From contig CM055098.1 of the NCBI GenBank assembly GCA_029204225.1, positions 12,297,552 through 12,361,551 of the forward strand: a stretch of 64,000 nucleotides of DNA, given 5' to 3'. Of the stretch, positions 36,051 through 47,119 are shown in pieces. The notes under the pieces are model-generated. The model did not search any database. It had not been told where the DNA came from and saw only the letters and a program-made list of their open reading frames with translations. Numbering within the stretch: the first letter of the stretch is position 1; each line of letters begins with the position of its first letter. Both the position numbers and the translations under genes were made by a program. The stretch is from Diphasiastrum complanatum (taxonomy: Eukaryota; Streptophyta; Lycopodiopsida; Lycopodiales; Lycopodiaceae).

Positions 36051-36730
36051 ATGGCATGACGTCAGCAGATACTCCCTAGGTCGTGGCTAATCTGCCACTC
36101 TTGTGATTCCCTGATTAGTTGTAGATGCTTAATCACTCTAATCTTAGATTTACATAGAGTAACTATACTTACTGGATGATACTTGACATATAGATCAGCA
36201 GAGATGACAGAATATACACACAGTGTAATGTAGTAGCATGATGCTAGTAAGCAATCAAGACGAAACTACAAAATACATGTCCGCCTGCGTGCGAAGACAA
36301 TTCTGTCTAGGATCTATAGATCCAACTATCCGCTAGTAAAGCGAGACGATTATTTGTGAGAGAACCGTGTTTCTTCCACGCCAACACACTGCATGGATCT
36401 GCATGCAGTGCTTGAAAAATCAGAGAAGGGAATCAATAGATGACATTGTAGCCTTTGCGCACATATCAATTGATGTTGTATGATCTTGAATGCAAATGTG
36501 TCTGCTGTTAATTATATGTTTGATTCTCCCATTCTTCAATTCCGCACATTGGTTGAGTTTGTTGAATGTTGCATTAATATTATGAACGTAGATCAGTAGT
36601 GTCTGACTACACTCTGGAGGACTGTAGGAGTGATTCAGCCGGCAGTGTCCCCCCAATGATCGCATCTGAACTCCATCCGAGTCGCAAGAGAGTCGCGGTT
36701 GATTTGCCTTCACGACTGCTTCGATTCTCA
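36051..36730 (+). repeat. 5' LTR of I (left edge approximate)
   Basis: Ends TCGATTCTCA four bases before the PBS. Near its left edge is the palindrome TGACGTCA (36057-36064), a bZIP-type site. Only one LTR is present, so its start is inferred. Confidence 0.5.
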
Positions 36731-36734
36731 TCAG

Positions 36735-36774
36735 TGGTATCAGAGCATATCACACTCTTCAGTGGTATCAGAGC
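36735..36774 (+). promoter_or_regulatory. Duplicated primer-binding site of I
   Basis: TGGTATCAGAGC occurs at 36735-36746 and again at 36763-36774 within a 28-bp tandem duplication (CTCTTCAG before the second copy). Confidence 0.9.
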
Positions 36775-36877
36775 ATATTATCATGTTATATTCTGACATA
36801 GCCAAGAAGCTAGCAGATCCAGGAGGCCAAGCATTCAGACAAACAACCATCAACAAGGGAACAGACTCCAAGAAGTA

Positions 36878-37860
36878 ATGGCTTCAATCAGCAGCATGCA
36901 AAGCAAGATCTACACAATACTTGATTCTTCAAGATCTAACTTTCTAGCCTGGAAAGCTAAGACATCTTTGATATTCAAGGGCGAAGGACTCTTCTCCTGG
37001 GTGGATGGCACGGAAGAAATGCCTACGACAACAGGCAAGGAGCTACGTGAATGGAGGGAGAAAAACGACAAGGCAGTAGCCTTGCTATCATCTTCCATCG
37101 AAGATAGTCTCACACTTGACCTGGCTACACTCTCCAAAGCTAAGGAGATGTGGTATGTATTACTCACTAGATTTCAGACGAAATTAGGAAGTCAAATCAT
37201 GATGCTAGAAGATCAGCTGACGAATCTACAGTGGGATGGAAAAGACCTCACTTCCATCATAAGGAAGATGAAGGATCTGTTTCTATCACTACATAACTCT
37301 GGAGCAAAGAACGTTGTGTCAGTTGAGAAGCATCTCACACACCTGTTGAGAGCCTTACCCAGATCATTCCAGACAACAAGAACCCTGCTCGTGAAAGATC
37401 CTACCATGAACATCGAAAAGGCAATTGTCGAGATTCGAGAGGAAGTCGAGGTCAGAGAAAATCTTGATCACAAAGATGGTTCTGACCAGGCCCTCTACGA
37501 CAACAAAGAAAAATCCAAAAAGCAATTCAAGCCTAAGAGGGAGCTGAATCAGAGGCAGGATCGTGATCAGCAAACAAAGGGAACCAGTAAAGGCAACTGG
37601 AAGAGGAAAGGGAGGTCAAAGCAACAAGGTGTAGATAAAAAGACTTGCGTGAGATGCAAAAGAGACAGACATATAGTAGATACATGCTAGCTCAATCCCA
37701 AGATTGAGTGTATCCATTGCCACAAGAAGGGTCATGCAACCATGGATTGCCGCCAGAACCCGAGAAACAAATCAACACAGAACAGACAGGAGAATAGCAA
37801 CAGTTCATCCTATATCGAGGAGCCCGAGAGCTCCAAGATGGGTGAAGAAAAAAATGAACA
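36878..37860 (+). pseudogene. Gag of element I with two zinc knuckles split by a stop
   Basis: A 270-codon gag starts at 36878 with the usual copia domain (FLAWKAKTSLIF, QLTNLQWDGKDL, LPRSFQTTRTLL). It ends with the knuckle CVRCKRDRHIVDTC, and the very next codon is TAG (37688-37690). In the same frame a second full knuckle CIHCHKKGHATMDC follows at once. Both fit CX2CX4HX4C, though the first has RH in place of GH. A frame shift near 37870 then leads to the protease frame. The stop is probably decay. Confidence 0.88.
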
Positions 37861-37869
37861 AAAATTGTT

Positions 37870-39205
37870 TGACCACCTACATCTATGAAGATGTGTGCGC
37901 AACATCAACATTTGACACACATGAGGTGATTCTAGACTCAGGAGCCACCTCACACTTTGTGACATCGAGACAAATAATGTCTGATTTCAGAAGTGTAGAT
38001 CCCTCAAGATTCATAGTTCTTGGAGATGGATCTAGACATCAAGTGAACAGTATTGGTTCACTATGGCTCAACACCAATGGCAGAGACAGACGACTCGAAG
38101 ACGTTCTGTTCGTGCCTACTCTGCAACAAGACTTTCTCTCTATAGCAAAAATAATAGATGCAGGGATGCGTGTGACATTTTTTGATGAAGCATGCAACGT
38201 GATTGACGTCAGTACCAGTAATTTGGTCGCTCAAGGCAGAATGAAAGAGAACCTATATCATCTGAAGGTACGCCTACTTGTAGATCAGGTGCATCAGACT
38301 CATGACGACTCACCAGACACTCTGTGGCACAGAAGACTCTTCCACATGAACTCAATGGCACTTTACCAAGCAAGCCATCATGGAGCGATAACAGGGGTCA
38401 GCATCTCAAATGCAACCAGTTTGATCACCTGTGATGCATGTTCGAAGGGCAAGATGTCACGCACACCATTCATCAAAGACTCCTACAAGACAACAAAGAT
38501 TCTGAAACTAGTGCACTCTGACATCTGCGGACCATTCAATGTGATCTCAGTAGGAGGTTCAAAGTATTATATGACCTTTATTGATGACTATAGTAAATTT
38601 GCCAGAGTGTATTTTATTCAGAATAGATCTGAAGCACTTGATAAATTCATAGAATATGTGAATTGGACTGAAAGATGTACAGGCAGCAAAGTGAAGCAGA
38701 TCAGAACAGATCGAGGTGGCAAATACATCTCGAATTGCTTCACTGACCTCTGCAATGATCGTGGCATCATTCAAAGAAGGACTACAGTCTACACACCGCA
38801 GCACAATGGTGTTGCTGAACGAAAGAACAAGACCCTCATGGAAGCAGCCAGATGTATGATGGCCTACTTGAAGCCTCCAAGGGCACTGTGGGCTGAAGCA
38901 GTAGCTACAGCCGCATACATTTAGAATAGACCAGGCAAGTCTAGTGTCCCACACACGACACCACATGAGCTATGGCGGGGTAGAAAGCCCAACCTGTCTC
39001 ACGTCAGAATCTTTGGTTGTGCAGCTTATGCACACATATTTGATAAACTTCAAAAGAATCTTGATGAGAAAGCTGAGCAGGGATTTTTGGTAGGTTATGA
39101 CAACAATTCGTCATACTATAGAGTCTACAAGCCAGACACGAACACTGTGAAAACAGTGAGAGATGTCAGATTTGATGAGAGCAGGACAATGGCCAATGAC
39201 GACTG
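37870..39205 (+). pseudogene. Protease and integrase of element I
   Basis: The frame that opens at 37704 becomes pol-like from about 37880. Protease DSGATSH has Asp78. Integrase zinc ligands are His209, His214, Cys243 and Cys246. The catalytic residues Asp273 (VHSD), Asp336 (RTDRGG) and Glu372 (NGVAER) are present, with 35 residues between the last two. The usual GGEY reads GGKY. TAG at 38922-38924 ends the frame, and the integrase C-terminal block (VRIFGCAAYAHI) continues after it to a TGA near 39205. The zinc and catalytic residues are intact, but RT is absent. Confidence 0.9.
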
Positions 39206-39391
39206 AAGCGGGAGTAGTAGAACTTTTGAAATCACTATATGCTTATAGTGAAATATGAGGCGGGACAATTTTTCAATGCGACATAAACATTACCGTAAGT
39301 AAGGTATGCTAGATCTATTCATATTGATTTATTGTAGTTTGAAACATTTACGGATTGTAGCTTTTAACAATGGCAATGTTCCATTTGCATA
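39206..39391. other. Junction between element I and DLW copy 2
   Basis: Short non-coding stretch. No target-site duplication or LTR was found. Confidence 0.5.
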
Positions 39392-40293
39392 TTGCTCTTC
39401 CGATGGAATGCACTCCAATTATCAAGAAAAATGCGAATAGAGAATGCTACTGCAATAGTTAGAGAATTGAGAATGAATAATCATATGAATATAGATTTGT
39501 GGGTGGATGGATCAATTTATCCTAATGATCCAGCTACAAATTTGTGTCCAGATTTAAAGTCTGTAATTCATCTTCTCATATTTGAATGTTTAAGAAACGG
39601 CTGATTACTTGGATAGTGTCAAAGCTTGCATGATATTGGAATGCATAGCATATCTTGTCTTAATCAACAATTACAGTTTGCTAATCAACAATTGCAACAT
39701 GCAAATCAACAATTGCTTCATTATGTGCAACACACTAGTGCTGAAAACAATGCACTCAAGAATGATATGTCAGAGTTGAATGCTACAGTCACTACTCTTC
39801 GGGGATCAAACCAAGAATTGTTAGAATCCATGGAAAAGTTGCGATCTCAGAGTTTAAAATTTGTTGTTGATATAAAAGTTGTAAAAAAGGTAATGATGAA
39901 GAGAAAAAGAAAGAGAGTACCGATGAAGAATATTAATGACTTATCTACACATAGCGGCAATCAAAAAAAAGAATTCGAGCATTCAAGTATGTTGTCATAT
40001 AAACTGTTTATTTGATTTGTATATGTCATCTAAGATTAATTTGCACTTGATAACATGGATTATTTATTTATTAAACATAATTTGAATTTCATATGTTTGT
40101 TGCAGATCATGTTTGGTGGCAAAGAACTATTTAACAGATCGTTCATGCATTGGATCATCTTAAGTCATGTTTTACCAAGAAAGTCAGCAAAGGAAATGAT
40201 GAAAAATGCTCAGTCTAAAAAAAAAGAAAAATGAAATTACGGAGACTGTTTTGATTAAGGTTCAATCATATTTGGATGCAAATGTGATACAAG
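39392..40293 (+). pseudogene. DLW family, copy 2, exons 1-2
   Basis: Exon 1 (to 39986) encodes IENATAIVREL, then IDLWVDGSIYPNDP, CPDLKSVIHLL and NG*LLG*C where copy 1 has NGLLVYC, so two stops fall in the conserved block. A Gln-rich coiled coil with three NQQL heptads (39660-39722), a longer helical segment and a basic patch KRKRKRVP before NQKKEF follow. Donor GTATGT (39987) and acceptor TTGCAG (ends 40105) match copy 1. Exon 2 (40106-40293) contains a stop and ends at ACAAG/GTATGT. A basic patch after a coiled coil could suggest a nuclear protein, but that is speculation. Confidence 0.55.
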
Positions 40294-40625
40294 GTATGTG
40301 ATGTATCTGAAATTAGCAGAAATGTTTATTCTACTTTTTTTTTAGAATCGCTAAAAAAGCTTTTTCCCAAGTGATGGTGAACAAAATTTATCTTCCACGT
40401 CCATATTGGGTAAGATTTGAGATCATGTTCATTCAGAACATTTTCATAAGATGGAGCATTTTGAAATAGCCGATATCGATTCCATGCGAGAGGACAAGTG
40501 CTTCATAGGAACAGCGCGCATTGATTCAATACTCCGGTATGGCAAATCGGATATCGGATCAACATGTCCGTCCCAAAAAAAGATTTTTCAACTTGGACTA
40601 CACGCGTTGATTCGCTATTGGAATC

Positions 40626-40717
40626 CATTATGAATCATCAAAGCTCGCTTCGGGAGACTCCTCATACATCCAAAGCTTAAAAAAGTCTGCCGAAACAAGC
40701 TTTGATGATTCATAATG
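40626..40717. repeat. Hairpin with 28-bp arms
   Basis: Arms 40626-40653 and 40690-40717 pair with two mismatches around a 36-base loop. The arm starts CATTATGAATCATCAAAGCT. Confidence 0.85.
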
Positions 40718-40855
40718 TGTTCTAATATATTTTCAGTGTGTCTCAGATATCGGATCAGCGCGCTTGATAAAAAAAAAGTTATTTTTCACTTGGATTGCGC
40801 GCGTCAAATTGCTATTGCAAGAAATTTTTTTTTTTTGAAATTATTGGACCCCATT

Positions 40856-40940
40856 ATGCATGATCAAAGCTTGATTCGGTAGACTCTTCATAATGTCCAA
40901 AGATACGCAGAATCTATCGAGTCAAGTTCTGATCATTCAT
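40856..40940. repeat. Second, diverged copy of the hairpin
   Basis: Arms 40856-40883 and 40913-40940 pair with about five mismatches and share ATGATCAAAGCTTG-like sequence with the first hairpin. Confidence 0.7.
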
Positions 40941-41847
40941 ATTCCATTCAATATCGGTTCAGTGAACGAGAATAGCCCCTCTGGTTTACACATGCAGTAT
41001 ATGTGCGTCGATTTGCTATTGGGTAAAATAATGGCCGTTGGAATTTTTCAAAATTATAATGATTGGATATAAAAAAAGGTTAGATATTTATAGCTTAACC
41101 TTGTCAATTTCAGCAATAAATTGTAGATGTGACCATACTTTTGTAGAATTAATTGTAGATGTTACCATATTTTTGTAGAAATTAATTGTGGTTGTTATTA
41201 TCGACTAATTATTTTGATGAAAGATGGCTATTTAGTTTGATTTGATTCAGAAGCCTCTTAATATCTTGAAGTAATCATCAGCATAATCCGAGCCTTGGAC
41301 ATCCAAACCACCACGTATGCAATCATTTCAAAATTTTTTTATATATACAGATGGACGACGCTGAATTTTTTTTGGCTTAAAATTCTTATCGTTCTCTACT
41401 TCCATGCGGTATCGATTCAGCACGCCCGAAGCAACCTACCTGCATTCCGCTTTTACTCGCGCGTGCTCATTTGTTATCAGGTATCGGTTTGGTTAAGTTT
41501 AGGTATCAGTTCGACGCGCTCGACCTGGCTTCTGATCTTGAGTTCTCCTTCTTTGCGCGCTGATCCGATATTGGATACTAATGGCGCGAACTAAGCAAAT
41601 AACACGAGTCCACCCTGGTGGAATCCCAATCACAGGAGGGGGTTAAGGAAATGCACCACCACCACCTCATCCACCACACCTCCTCCTAGGCCAAGGGGCA
41701 ATGCCAAACACTTTTTCAATTGGCTTGCACTACAAGACCTAATCTAAAAGAAGTTAACATTTAATTGTGTTTTTTTTTTTTTTCATAATCAAATTCCTAA
41801 TAACTAATCTTTGATTAATAACATTTAAGTGTTTTTGTTTTTTTCAG

Positions 41848-41991
41848 TTTAAATGTCCGAAGGTCTCCCCAATGGAGATAATGCACTTCAGACAGGAGAC
41901 CATAAAGCTTGTGATCAAAAATTCATATCCAGTTGCAATGGCAGAGTGTTCTCCACCCAAGCTACTTCCAACTGGAAAAATGGATTCATAG
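41848..41991 (+). pseudogene. Exon-like unit FKCPKVSPMEIMHF, copy 1
   Basis: Follows TTTTTTTCAG and reads FKCPKVSPMEIMHFRQET, then IKLVIKNSYPVAMAEC and a stop at 41989-41991. It is repeated at 42463-42600. Position and strand suggest it could be the last exon of DLW copy 2, but no transcript evidence is available. Function unknown. Confidence 0.45.
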
Positions 41992-43588
41992 ATCATAGAT
42001 AGTTGATACTAATAAAAAGTTGGTCTGACTTGATGTGGATGAGACACATGTACAGAATTTTTTATAGAAATATACTTACGGTTTTTTATGGTTGTTCTTA
42101 CTTGTTTGTTTTCTTGTTATTAATTCAGGTTATTATTCATTTATCTTCAATTTCTACGGTTTTTCGACATGTTTGTTTTTCATAGCCTTGGTTTGCCTTG
42201 CCTTTACCATGGTTTTTTTTGGATAAGTTCAAAAAGATGATCTGATTGAACCTTTGCCACAAGCAATCCAAACATGCGACATACGTTTACTTAGATTTGT
42301 TGCAGCAAAGCTTTGATCAGATAATCTTTAGAACATATCCAAATATGCCAAGACAAGGACAATACAGACCAAGGCAATGAAGACAAAAAATACAACCGAT
42401 ATATCCGAGACTTCAACAAGTGCAAGTGTCAATTCGATATCTGATTGTAGTGGTCACTGGAGTTCAAGTGACCGAAGATCTCTCCAATGGAGATAATGCA
42501 TTTCCTGCAGGAGACAATGAATCTTGTTATTGAAAACTCATATTATCTAGTTGCAATTACATTGTGTTTTGCACCATGGAAATGGAGATCATATAAATGA
42601 AAGAGCCTTATGGAAAAAGTGGTTCATATATTTTCAAAAAAGATTTATTCAAAAAATTGTATTACATAATACAAAATTCCATTGTTCATAATCTATGGAT
42701 CTTCAATTTCGATGGATGTTCAAATATCTTTGTATTTTATATGCTCTTCTTGCCTGACTCTTACCTGCACAAGAAAAATTGTTTTAGTTAATATATTTTC
42801 TGAAACTGATTCACTTAGAAATAGAATTTTTTTTTTCATATTGCATAACGTACCTTTACACCATTCAATCGAAATTGATAGTACTAAGGTAGATCGAATT
42901 GCAACATGTCTAGTTCTGATCGAATGTGATTGAGACACCAATCTTCCTTGACCTCAACCATTGCAAGAATGGTGTCATTTCTTTTCATTGTTATCTGAAG
43001 TTGCTCTTGCGGGTTTATACCCAAATCTTGATCAAGTGGCTTCCAAACATTTTTGCATTTATGTGATATCTCATTAGAGAAAATATGGGCCCAAAGAGGG
43101 CCCTATAAGAAATGCCATGTAGGAGAGAGAAAAATAACCATAAAATAATTATAATATCATTTTCTAACTTCTTTATGCATCTGCCCGCACTACTTTCCAT
43201 GTAAATGAATGCACCTTAGTTTAGTCACATCAAACTTCACTGGTGTTTAGCCACAGTTAAAATATAATTTTTAAAATGCTGAAATATTCCCTCCCAATAG
43301 TTGGGAACACTCAAAAATTTGAATTAGGAGTGACATTTCTGAAAAAAACCTACGCCATCTCTATCTCCAATAGAGTCGTTAGCGCCATCTCCAGCTTTGT
43401 TATTGTCATTGTGTTGTTTGTTACTACACTACTGTATTGTACTGTACTGTATTGTATTGAATTGTCATTGTGTTGTTTGTTACTATACTACTGTACTATT
43501 GTACTGATGACAAAACTTTATCATCTTCATGTGGATCTATCACCAGAATATGCTCCGCTTAGGACGAGAAATTCAAAAGCAACCTAAA
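41992..43588. other. Spacer between DLW units
   Basis: Apart from the exon-like unit at 42463-42600, nothing is supported. A roughly 60-bp tandem duplication rich in TACTGTATTG lies at 43408-43510. Confidence 0.5.
42463..42600 (+). pseudogene. Exon-like unit, copy 2
   Basis: Reads FK*PKISPMEIMHFLQET, then LVIENSYYLVA. One stop replaces the Cys codon. Similarity to 41848-41960 is clearer in protein than in DNA. Confidence 0.45.
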
Positions 43589-43785
43589 TTGTCAACTTCT
43601 GATATGGTCTGATACATGGAGGAAAACCTAAAACATGTAGATTTATGGTCATCAGGAACATTATGTCCTATTGATCCATGTTTATTGCAACATCCAGATT
43701 TTCATTCGGTGAGTCAGTCTATAATCTATATGTGTCATGGTAAAAATGGCCTTTTGGGTTACTGTGAGAATTTGATGCTCTATGG
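43589..43785 (+). pseudogene. DLW family, copy 3 (truncated)
   Basis: Reads LSTSDMV, a stop, YMEENLKHVDLWSSG, TLCPIDP, QHPDFHSV and CHGKNGLLGYCENL, closely matching copy 1. From about 43780 it runs into the leader sequence of a truncated LTR element, so the coiled-coil part is missing. The aligned start LS......YM in copies 1 and 3 suggests that the domain begins upstream of the first ATG. Confidence 0.6.
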
Positions 43786-44646
43786 AAATGCACATTCATC
43801 TTCAGGGCCTTCTTCAACAACCCTTCGGACTCCATCCAATGGTTGAATCTGATCCAACTGTGGATATCCCTTTTGGGTAGCACAATCTGAGCTGTCGATA
43901 TTGTAGCTTCTCTATCCAACAGATCTGAGCAATTTTGTGCACCAATGGAGAGCCTTGTAGACACTGTCCACTTCAAAACACTATGGTTTCACTTTGGATC
44001 CACGCGCGAACAGTCCGCGACTTCCCTGTCTACGGCCGCGCCTCCCCAAGCTCGTTTTTGCTTGATTTAACTCACCTATGGATCGATTTGAGCACAATCC
44101 GAGGCCTGGAGCAGGGTCGCCCTACTGATACCAAGTTTGTAGAGTGTTCACTCAAGAAATTCCGTGGAGAAACGGTGATTTTAGCTCAACTTGACAAAGT
44201 GGCTTTTTTTCACCTTTTACCGCAAATCTGCTAGGTTAACTGTCTGGAGACAAATCTCTGACATGAATCTCAGAATCTCTCCATGGCTGGTTGACAATGT
44301 GATTAGCTTCCTTCCTGTCCTTACGACATCCAAAACAATGCACAAACAGCGAAGAAATCACCAGTTATGTATAAAAAGCCGTAACCCCAAACCCGGTTTC
44401 AATTTTTAGCCAGCTTCAAAACTGTCAAATTTTCACCAAATTTTTCCCTATCTGATGCTATGCACAGGCTAATAATTTCTCTGTTGAGCTTAGCAAGCCT
44501 CTATAAACTAGAAACCATGCACCAATGCTTCTCTTTCCGTCTTCAACCCGCCATAAATCCCGAAATCTCAGAAGACAATTCTCTCGAAGCTCTCTTCAAT
44601 GGCGATGTTGTACTGTGTACACTCCCTGTACGGCTCTGATACCAAT
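43786..44646 (-). mobile_element. Two stacked 5' ends of truncated minus-strand LTR elements
   Basis: A PBS-like TGGTATCAG (44125-44133, minus) has leader-like sequence to its left and LTR-like sequence beginning AGTTTGTAGAG to its right. A second, full PBS (44633-44644) has its own leader to the left. No coding frame of either element survives. Confidence 0.45.
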
Positions 44647-44893
44647 TTAGAATTTGCTTTGCACAAGAACACAGACAGAAAACACTCTCCACAACAAGCT
44701 CACATAGCAACTGTATTTCTCAAAATGAAATTACATTGTACATATAGTTGCTCACTCAAGCAACCCATGCATGATCCAGGTTGCCGTTGGCGGGACGCGT
44801 GTCCCGTCAACTTGCCTTGTGGCAAGGCCAACTGATCCGTATCCACTGATAGAACCCACAGTACAGTAACACAATGATTCTACTTTAATTCTA
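44633..44893 (-). repeat. PBS and LTR of a J-family element
   Basis: TGGTATCAGAGC (minus) is followed by an LTR at 44647-44893 that matches 60041-60309. They share GGCGGGACGCGTGTCCCG and the ends TTAGAATTTG and TTTAATTCTA. It abuts the broken RT of relic L. Confidence 0.8.
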
Positions 44894-47119
44894 GCTATAT
44901 AGGCTCTTTTTCAAGTGGAAAACCTTGTCTTCCTCTCCATCCTTGATGAAGCCCTTGGGTTGCAACATGTATATCTCCTCCTCCAAGTAGCCATTAAGAA
45001 ATGCAATGGTCACATCCATTTGAAAGAGATCCCATTTGAACAAAGTAGCAATACAAATGATCAATCTAATAGTTACAAGCTTTGCTACAGGTGCAAATGT
45101 TTCTTCATAACCTATGCCTTTAGTTTGAAAAATCCCTTTAGCAACAAGTCTAGCTTTGTACTTATTTATAGATCCATCTTGATTGTACTTTAATCTATAA
45201 ATCCACTTACATGCAAGTGGCTTCTTCCCATATGGAATGTATACAAGATTCCAAGTTTGATTATCTACTAAGGCATCTAATCCCTCCAAACATGTGATTT
45301 ACTAGCAGTATCTTCAAAACTTGATGGATCTTCAAGCATTGTGGTTAGAAAGGAGTAAGAGGTGGTAGTACTTGAGTCTTCCCTTTGCTTTCCCTTTTCA
45401 AGGTAGGTAAGCCTTGATGGCTCGGCCTTGCTCCTTGTAGATCTCCTCGGCCGCTTTGGCTCTTGAGATTGATCCTCCAAAAACACATCTTCATAAAGCT
45501 CCTCCTCGGATCTTGCAAGATCTTGGACACATAGAGGATTAGATGTACTTGAATGGATCTTGGAACATTGAGACTCATCATATAAACATCCTTACTAACT
45601 AGTTTCTTTGAAATAGGATAAAAAATCCTATAACCTTTGCTATTTTCACTATAGCCAACAAAAATTACTTGAAAAGAAGTTGCATCCTCTTTCCTTCTAG
45701 TTTCCAAAGGAATGTGGACATAACACATACATCCAAACACTTTCAAATATTGTACATTTGGTGTATTGCCATACAAAGCTTGATATGGTGAGATCCCATC
45801 AATGGCACTATTTGGAAGCCTATTACATAAATAGTTAGCACATGTTATGACCTCTCCCCAAAATGAGATGGGGTAGAGATGCATCTAGCCTCAAAGACTT
45901 TGCACACTCACATAGGCTTCTATTTTTCCTCTTGGCCACCCCATTTTGTTGGGGGGGGTGTGAACATGTGTGCTCTCTTTTAATGCTCTCATCCTTTTGG
46001 AGATATATTCTCCTACATAATCACATCTTAGAACTTTGATGCTAGATCTAAGTTGCTTCTCAACAAGAGATTTAAACTGTACAAAAGCTTCATATACAAG
46101 ACTTCTCTTTGACAATAGATCTATTCAAGTTTATCTAGTACAATCATCTATTAAAGTCACATACATTGAAGCACCTCCATCACTTTCATGAGAAAAAGAA
46201 TGTACATACGAATGAATGAGATCTAAAGGAGAGGTAGATCTTGACAAGGATCTCTTGTAGGATGTCTTATGAGACTTTGCAAGGTCACAAGACTCACATA
46301 CTTTGCCACATCTTGAGAATGATTTGGGGAGGTCGAGAGCAAGCTCCTTGGAGGCCATATATTATATTGCTTGAAGATAAGAATGGCCTAATCTTTTATG
46401 CCATAGATCCACCTTTGTCATCTCTTCCCTAACCATGTTCACACTTCAATGGCCACATTAGCATCCAACTTAAAAAGTCTTCCTTGCTTAATGCCACTAG
46501 CTATGCACTCACTTTTCAAGATGGAACACACTCCATTCTTGAAATGTACATATAGTACACTAAGCAAATTTTTAGTAATGGTTGGAACATACAAGACATT
46601 ATCTAGATCTATCCTTTTAGATGATCCTAAGCATAATGGAATGCTTCCAATACCATCTATTTTACATTCTTAATCACTAGTGGTGTAGATAGATTTCTTA
46701 GAATCATTACAAGAAAGTAAAGTAGAGAAAAAATGCTTGTTGAATGACATGTGAGAACTAGCCCCACTATCAATCCACCATGTCTCTTTGCTTGATATTG
46801 AATTTGATGCTACCATCAAGGATGTGTTGAAACCATCCTCTTCCTCTTCCTCTTGTGCAAGGTTGCCTTGATCTTCATTTACATGTGCATTCTTCTTCTT
46901 AAAGCATTCAGAAGTAAAGTGTCCTTTCTTTCCACAAAAGAAATACTTTAGCTTGGCTTTGCTCTTTTGCTTCCCTTTGGAGGTAGATCCACCATCCTTG
47001 CCCTTGGCCTCCTTGCCTTGGTGCTTCTTGAATGATTGGGACTTCTTTTTGCCTTTGGATGTGAAATTTGTTTTTTCATCACCACCTTGTAGTGACATAG
47101 ACCCCATGATAGCTTGCAT
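44894..47119 (-). pseudogene. Copia gag-pol relic L
   Basis: Minus-strand order is zinc-knuckle/protease frame (47119-46670, WWIDSGASSHM), GAG-pre-integrase remnant, integrase N-terminus (CESCDLAKSHK), a core with IHSY for VHSD and a disrupted NGVAER region, integrase C-terminus (VFGCMCYVHIP), then RT (ACKWIYRLKYNQDGSI, QMDVTIAFLNG). It is cut at KKSLY by the J-family LTR at 44893. Two integrase catalytic positions (Asp1 and Glu) are lost, and frames change at 46358, 46115 and 45884. Its right part is shared with 1-481. Confidence 0.88.

Larger units (their letters stand above)
36051..39205 (+). mobile_element. 5' half of copia element I
   Basis: 5' LTR (about 36051-36730), duplicated PBS, gag, protease and integrase are present in order. 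The element stops inside the integrase C-terminal region at about 39205, with no RT, RNase H or 3' LTR. What follows is unrelated sequence leading to DLW copy 2. Confidence 0.85.
40474..41570. repeat. Array of about 70-bp fold-back repeats
   Basis: Units at about 40474-40535, 40552-40620, 40748-40817, 40952-41021, 41410-41480 and an inverted or palindromic one at 41504-41570. Each starts TATCGGATCA or a close variant, has CG-rich GCGCGC motifs near both ends, and ends near GCTATTG. The ends are imperfect inverted repeats. An isolated copy lies at 16666-16735. Confidence 0.65.
40294..41847. other. Candidate intron region filled with repeats
   Basis: Starts at a good donor and ends at a good polypyrimidine/CAG acceptor (41841-41847). 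It holds the 70-bp repeat array and hairpins. No gene is supported on either strand. Confidence 0.4.

Noticed and set aside
35726-36057. Open frames with RWFHFHRWF-type repeats on the minus strand
   Set aside because: Shadow of the 18-bp minisatellite at 35888-35955.
43276-43587. 103-codon frame with a hydrophobic stretch, resembling a membrane protein
   Set aside because: The hydrophobic run comes from TACTGTATTG-type simple repeats; no start context or homologue in the window.
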